DNA of 36,679 bases from assembly GCA_021775595.1 (NCBI GenBank), contig JAJFHN010000052.1, forward strand, positions 1-36,679, read 5' to 3'. This stretch comes from Hyphomicrobiales bacterium. GTDB lineage: Bacteria; Pseudomonadota; Alphaproteobacteria; Rhizobiales; Methyloligellaceae. Below the pieces are notes generated by a model. That model did not search any database and was not told the origin of the DNA. It saw only the letters and a program-made list of their open reading frames with translations. This document shows positions 32,545 through 36,679 of the stretch, in pieces (position 1 is the first letter of the stretch; each line of letters opens with the position of its first letter). The translations under genes and the position numbers were made by a program.

Positions 32545-33362
32545 GCGGACGCGGCGGGCTCTGCCCCGCCCCCATCAAACGCCGCGGCCCTGGGCACCTT
32601 GCTAAAGAGCGTAAAAAAATTGTCCGTTGTCTGTCGCGCAATCTCAGACGCGCTGACGCCACGCACGGCTGCGAGTTTCTCGGCCGTATGAACGACAAAT
32701 GCCGGCTCGTTTTTTCGGCCGCGCATGGGTTCTGGCGCCAAGAACGGCGCATCCGTTTCGACCAGCAGACGGTCATCGGGCACATCACGCGCGATCTGCC
32801 GCAGTTCTTCGGCGTTCTTGAATGTAATGACGCCGGAGAATGAAACAAATGCGCCGAGTGCCAGACCGCGCTCGGCGAGTTGCCGGCCAGCCGTAAAACA
32901 GTGCAAAACTGCCGAAAATGGTCCTTTTTTCGTTTCTTCTTCCAAAATCAGGGCTGTGTCCTCATCCGCGTCTCTGGTGTGAATGACGAGCGGCAGTCCC
33001 GTTACGCGCGCAGCTGCGATGTGCATGCGGAACGAGGCGGCCTGATCGTCGCGCGGTGAATTGTCGTAGTGATAGTCGAGCCCGGCTTCGCCTATGGCCA
33101 CCACCTTGGGATGGTCGGCGAGCGCAATAAGCTCATCGAGCTGGAGATCGCGCTCTTCAGCCGCGTTGTGTGGATGGGTTCCGACCGAGCAAAAGACATT
33201 CTCATGCGCTTCGGCGATGGCGCGAACGGTTGGAAAGTCCCGAACCCGTGTCGAAATGGTGACAAGCGTACCGATGCCCGCCTCATTCGCGCGCGCCAGA
33301 ACGTCATCCATCTGATCGCTCAAATACGGAAAATCCAAATGGCAATGGCTGTCGACCAGCAT
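32541..33362 (-). CDS. tatD: TatD family hydrolase
   Basis: Metal-dependent hydrolase of the TatD family; homologues show DNase activity. From the ATG at 33362 it has 273 residues: H6 and H8 in [12 protein letters not shown]92 in GEAGLDYHY, H128 in VIHTRDADED, H154 in LHCF, and D204 in ETDAPFL, the complete set of metal and catalytic positions. A GTG three bases earlier (33365) would add one residue. The ATG shares one base with the metG stop (TGATG), so the two are coupled. The exact paralogue (TatD or YcfH) cannot be told. Confidence 0.93.
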   Translation of the reverse strand: MLVDSHCHLDFPYLSDQMDDVLARANEAGIGTLVTISTRVRDFPTVRAIAEAHENVFCSVGTHPHNAAEERDLQLDELIALADHPKVVAIGEAGLDYHYDNSPRDDQAASFRMHIAAARVTGLPLVIHTRDADEDTALILEEETKKGPFSAVLHCFTAGRQLAERGLALGAFVSFSGVITFKNAEELRQIARDVPDDRLLVETDAPFLAPEPMRGRKNEPAFVVHTAEKLAAVRGVSASEIARQTTDNFFTLFSKVPRAAAFDGGGAEPAASA

Positions 33363-34921
33363 CACGAGGCCTGCTCCTCGGCCTCGACATAGCGGGGGAA
33401 AATCGGACTTGGCGGTGGCAATGTTGCGCCGCTTGTAAGCCGTCCCGCCTCGCCCAGATTGGCGACGGCGCGCTTGTCTTGCGCCACGGCCATAGAATCG
33501 AGCATCCGGCCCGAAGATTGCGGCATGAAGGGCTGCGTCAGAATGGCGACCTGCCGGACCACCTCAGCCGTGACATAGAGCACCGTCGCCATGCGGACGG
33601 GATCGCTCTTTTTCAGCGCCCATGGCTCTTCGCCGGCGAAATAGCGATTGGCCTCCGCCACCACGGACCATATCGACTCAAGCGCCCGGTGGATGGTTTG
33701 ACTGTCCATCATCGCGCGCACGTCACCCACGACATTGTCAGCGAGGTTGAGAATAGCCTTATCCGCCTCGCTCAACGGGCCGCATACGGGCACCTGATTG
33801 TCGCAATTCTTAGCGATCATCGACAATGACCTTTGCGCCAAATTACCGAAATCATTGGCTAAATCAGCATTTATGCGCGCCACAATGGCTTCGTGGCTGT
33901 AATTGCCGTCTTGCCCGAAGGGCACTTCACGCATGAAGAAATAGCGCATCTGATCGACACCGTAATGCTCTGCCATGGTGAAGGGGTCGATCACATTGCC
34001 GACCGACTTCGACATCTTCTCGCCCCGGTTGAACAGGAACCCGTGCGCAAACACGCGCTTGGGCAGAGCGATGTCCGCCGACATCAGAAACGCCGGCCAA
34101 TAGACCGAATGAAATCGGAGGATGTCCTTTCCGATGACGTGCACATCGGCTGGCCAATAAGCCTTGAATTGGGCGCTCTCTTCGTCTGGAAACCCGACGC
34201 CGGTGATGTAGTTGGTCAGCGCATCGATCCAGACATACATGATGTGATCGTCGGCGCCTGGCACCTTGATGCCCCAATCGAATGTGGTGCGCGATATGGA
34301 GAGATCCTTCAGCCCGCCTTTGACGAAGCTCGCCACCTCGTTGCGGCGGGTCTCGGGCCCAATAAAATCGGGATTGGCTTCGTAATGGGTAAGCAGCCTG
34401 TCCTGATAGGCCGAGAGCTTGAAAAAATATGTCTCCTCTTCGACCCATTCCACGGGACTGCCATGGGGCGAGAGCTTTGCGCCCTCCTCGCTCGCGACCA
34501 ATTCGCCTTCGTCGTAATAGGCCTCGTCACGCACCGAATACCAGCCGGAATAGGTTGAGAGATAGATATCGCCTTTGGCTTCCATACGCCGCCAAATTTC
34601 CTGGCTTGACTGTATGTGCCGCTCTTCGCGCGTGCGGATGAAGTCGTCGTTTGAACAGTCGAGCACGCGCACCATGTCCTGAAAGCGCGGCGTGTTGCGG
34701 TCGGCCAGTTCGGCTGGCGTCAGGCCCTCTTCTCGCGCCGTTTGCATCATCTTGATGCCGTGCTCGTCCGTTCCGGTCAGAAAAAACACGTCGAAGCCGT
34801 CAAGCCGTTTGAAGCGAGCAAGCGCGTCGGTGGCGATGGCTTCATAAGCGTGTCCGATATGGGGAGCGCCATTGGGATAGGAAATCGCCGTGGTGATATA
34901 GAATGTCGGCTTTCCCGCCAT
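33362..34921 (-). CDS. metG: Methionyl-tRNA synthetase
   Basis: Class I synthetase that charges tRNA-Met. It has 519 residues, the short form without the C-terminal EMAP-II-like dimerisation domain. The ATP motifs are HIGH (21-24) in [11 protein letters not shown] and KMSKS (302-306) in [10 protein letters not shown]. The connective-peptide region around [15 protein letters not shown] lacks the cysteines of a zinc knuckle, so it belongs to the zinc-free subgroup. Upstream is holB (42-base gap). Downstream tatD overlaps. Confidence 0.96.
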   Translation of the reverse strand: MAGKPTFYITTAISYPNGAPHIGHAYEAIATDALARFKRLDGFDVFFLTGTDEHGIKMMQTAREEGLTPAELADRNTPRFQDMVRVLDCSNDDFIRTREERHIQSSQEIWRRMEAKGDIYLSTYSGWYSVRDEAYYDEGELVASEEGAKLSPHGSPVEWVEEETYFFKLSAYQDRLLTHYEANPDFIGPETRRNEVASFVKGGLKDLSISRTTFDWGIKVPGADDHIMYVWIDALTNYITGVGFPDEESAQFKAYWPADVHVIGKDILRFHSVYWPAFLMSADIALPKRVFAHGFLFNRGEKMSKSVGNVIDPFTMAEHYGVDQMRYFFMREVPFGQDGNYSHEAIVARINADLANDFGNLAQRSLSMIAKNCDNQVPVCGPLSEADKAILNLADNVVGDVRAMMDSQTIHRALESIWSVVAEANRYFAGEEPWALKKSDPVRMATVLYVTAEVVRQVAILTQPFMPQSSGRMLDSMAVAQDKRAVANLGEAGRLTSGATLPPPSPIFPRYVEAEEQAS

Positions 34922-34963
34922 GGCACTTTCCGATTGCTCTGACCTTTTGCGCCGCCAGGAGCT

Positions 34964-36112
34964 CTAAGCCGCACGCGCCTCTTCGAGTCGCGCGGCCTCT
35001 TCGATGCGGAAAAAGGTCGTTAGAACAAAGTTCTTTCGATCGAGATTGAGCGCAGCCGTCTCCAATTTGACGCGCTGAATTGTTTCCCACAAGCCTGCCC
35101 ATCGTGCAAGTGAGGGCGCGCGTATCAACGTTTGACAAAGCTCCGCTTCGGCGCCCAGCGCACCCGAGCCAGTGGCGGCATGGCGGATCAAGCGCGTAAA
35201 TATGCCGCCCAACAAGCCCATTGCGAGCTCAAAACGGGCCTCGGCGCCGCGGGCTGATATTTTGTCAGCAAATGCGTGTACGGCGCGGTAATCGAGCTCG
35301 GGCAATTGAGCCAGTATCGCGCAGAGTTCGCCATAGAGCGCAAGACCGTCTCTGCTTATAAGCGCCAGCGCGTCGCCGACGCTGCCTTGGGCAAGTCCGG
35401 CGCAGATTTTCAACGCTTCCGCATCGGGGGCGCGTTCTCCCGCTGCTTTGAGCGCGCTGGTCACGGCTTGCAGCAATTCCCTATCTTCCAATGGCGCCAG
35501 CGCAAGCGACCGGCAGCGCGAGCGTATGGTGATAGGTAGCCTGCCCGGCGCTTGCGAAATCAAAAGAAAGACGCAGCGTGGCGGCGGCTCTTCCAACGCC
35601 TTCAGAAGCGCGTTGGCCGCGTTCGCATTGAGATCGTCCGCCCGGTCGACAATAATGACGCGCCAGCCCTCATTGCCTGCCGTATTGCCGAGAAATGATC
35701 GCAGAGACCGCACATCGCCCACCGTGATGTCCTGGGCCAACCGGTCGCGCTTGGGCTGCCAGCGGCGGCGTAAAACCAGCAGATTGGGGTGTGACAGAGC
35801 GGCAATTTGGCGAAAAACGGGTGATTGATCAGATATCGTCAATCCAGCGGCGGAAACGCCCTCCCCGGCCTGCGCGGAGAGAACAAAGCGCGCGAATCGA
35901 TATGCCAGCGTTGCCTTGCCAATCCCCTCCGGTCCCGTCAGAAGCCAGGCATGATGCAACCGGTTGTTGCCGAAGGCCTCCAGCAATACCCGTTCTGCCG
36001 CTTCGTGCCCGACAAGGTCCAACGTTTCGCGTGGATGGCAAAAGCCTTCGAGGCGGTCCGCTTCTAAAACCGTCTCGGCATCGTTGCTTGATCCGCTACG
36101 AGCTTTGCTCAT
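34964..36112 (-). CDS. holB: DNA polymerase III subunit delta prime
   Basis: Clamp-loader subunit that helps load the beta sliding clamp. It has 382 residues from the ATG at 36112, which overlaps the tmk TGA (ATGA); an ATG at 36142 would add ten residues and overlap tmk by 34 bases. The P-loop reads GPEGIGKA (60-67), with Ala where Ser or Thr is needed for good ATP binding, as expected for a delta prime that does not hydrolyse ATP. The SRC motif (198-200) and NALLKALEEPP (167-177) are intact. It lacks an obvious zinc module. Confidence 0.94.
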   Translation of the reverse strand: MSKARSGSSNDAETVLEADRLEGFCHPRETLDLVGHEAAERVLLEAFGNNRLHHAWLLTGPEGIGKATLAYRFARFVLSAQAGEGVSAAGLTISDQSPVFRQIAALSHPNLLVLRRRWQPKRDRLAQDITVGDVRSLRSFLGNTAGNEGWRVIIVDRADDLNANAANALLKALEEPPPRCVFLLISQAPGRLPITIRSRCRSLALAPLEDRELLQAVTSALKAAGERAPDAEALKICAGLAQGSVGDALALISRDGLALYGELCAILAQLPELDYRAVHAFADKISARGAEARFELAMGLLGGIFTRLIRHAATGSGALGAEAELCQTLIRAPSLARWAGLWETIQRVKLETAALNLDRKNFVLTTFFRIEEAARLEEARAA

Positions 36113-36679
36113 ATTTGAAGACGCTCCTCGACGCCGGCCCAAATTGCGGCCGCCACCGCGTTCTCGTCGGCCGCTCCGTCAATCACGATGCATCGTTCCG
36201 GATTGTCCTTGGCGATCTGCAAGAAAGCCTGGCGCAACCGGTCGTGAAAGGTGATTGGCCGGGATTCGAATCCGTCGATCTCCCCGCCGGAAGCCTTTTG
36301 CCGCTCGCGGGCGCGCTTCAAGCCTTCGTCTGCCGCCAGATCGATGATGACCGTCAGATCGGGCGCTGTTTCTCCAACGATGATTTTTTCCAGCGTCTCG
36401 ATCAATTGGGGCTCGAGGTTTCCGGCGCCTTGATAGGCGCGCGTCGAATCGGCAAAACGATCGCAAACCACCCATTTTCCGGCCGTTAGGGCTGGGCGGA
36501 TGGTCTCGTCGAGATGATTGTCGCGGGCGCTTGAGAAAAGAATCGCTTCGGCAAACGCGCCGATATCTTTGCCACGCTCGGAGAGCAGAAACGTGCGGAT
36601 GTTCTCGGCTCTCTCAGAGCCGCCAGGCTCCCTAGTCACCAGAACATCGTGCCCCGATTGCTCTAATTGCTCGGCGAGC
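36109..36679 (-). CDS. tmk: Thymidylate kinase (5' end cut by window edge)
   Basis: Phosphorylates dTMP to dTDP for DNA synthesis. The frame is open to the last base of the window and reads LAEQLEQSGHDVLVTREPGGS, so the GTG at 36639 is internal and the N-terminal P-loop lies outside. Visible are TREPGGSERAENIR, the CDRFADSTRAYQG substrate motif, VIIDLAADEGLKRARER and the C-terminal helix. The stop overlaps the holB start, as in many alphaproteobacteria. Confidence 0.96.
   Translation of the reverse strand, partial: LAEQLEQSGHDVLVTREPGGSERAENIRTFLLSERGKDIGAFAEAILFSSARDNHLDETIRPALTAGKWVVCDRFADSTRAYQGAGNLEPQLIETLEKIIVGETAPDLTVIIDLAADEGLKRARERQKASGGEIDGFESRPITFHDRLRQAFLQIAKDNPERCIVIDGAADENAVAAAIWAGVEERLQI

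Noticed and set aside
33893-34558. 221-codon plus-strand frame opposite metG
   Set aside because: Antisense to the MetG catalytic core; composition typical of a shadow frame.
1-36679. Mobile elements, CRISPR, tRNA/rRNA genes, toxin-antitoxin or defence systems
   Set aside because: No transposase, integrase, repeat-spacer pattern, cloverleaf sequence or small paired genes were seen; nearly every base belongs to a recognised core gene or a short gap.

Overview
The window is a gene-dense, GC-rich chromosomal segment from an alphaproteobacterium, most likely Hyphomicrobiales (Rhizobiales) or a close relative. This rests on gene order known from that group: trkH-hfq-hflX-mazG; lptF-lptG-lptD-surA-pdxA-rsmA facing gmk-yicC-mltG-fabF-acpP-fabG-fabD; rpsF-rpsR-DUF2232-rplI; dnaB-alr-radA-cvpA-purF-SDR; and tmk-holB-metG-tatD-MBL. 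The order-level placement is inference. I cannot name a genus.

Layout from left to right: (1) 1-3251, plus strand: the 3' part of a TrkH potassium transporter, then hfq and hflX. (2) 3255-5802, minus strand: mazG and the leucyl aminopeptidase pepA. (3) 6106-13721, plus strand: an envelope cluster for LPS export (lptF, lptG, lptD) and outer-membrane protein folding (surA), running into pdxA (vitamin B6) and rsmA (16S rRNA methylation). (4) 13716-20495, minus strand: fabD-fabG-acpP-fabF (fatty acid synthesis), then mltG (peptidoglycan), yicC and gmk. (5) 20866-23459, plus strand: ribosomal proteins S6, S18 and L9 with an embedded DUF2232 membrane protein. (6) 23684-30818, plus strand: dnaB, alr, radA, cvpA, purF and a short-chain dehydrogenase. 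(7) 30837-36679, minus strand: an outer-membrane beta-barrel protein, then the coupled block tmk (cut by the window edge)-holB-metG-tatD-MBL hydrolase.

The genes are core housekeeping functions: RNA regulation and ribosome rescue, nucleotide sanitation, LPS and fatty acid supply for the envelope, peptidoglycan precursors (D-Ala) and glycan-strand release, replication (DnaB, delta prime, dTMP kinase), recombination (RadA), purine synthesis and translation. Many neighbours overlap by 1-8 bases (lptF/lptG, pdxA/rsmA, yicC/gmk, rpsF/rpsR, tmk/holB, metG/tatD, tatD/MBL), which suggests translational coupling.

I found no insertion sequence, prophage, CRISPR array, toxin-antitoxin pair, rRNA, tRNA or accessory island, and no gene whose codon use stands out by eye. 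I see no convincing new multi-gene system. The points worth a second look are small: a set of mutually exclusive RNA pairings between acpP and fabF, a FabD with an altered nucleophile elbow, a 12-residue tandem repeat in the S6 tail, an unusually long acidic tail on L9, and several intergenic inverted repeats.
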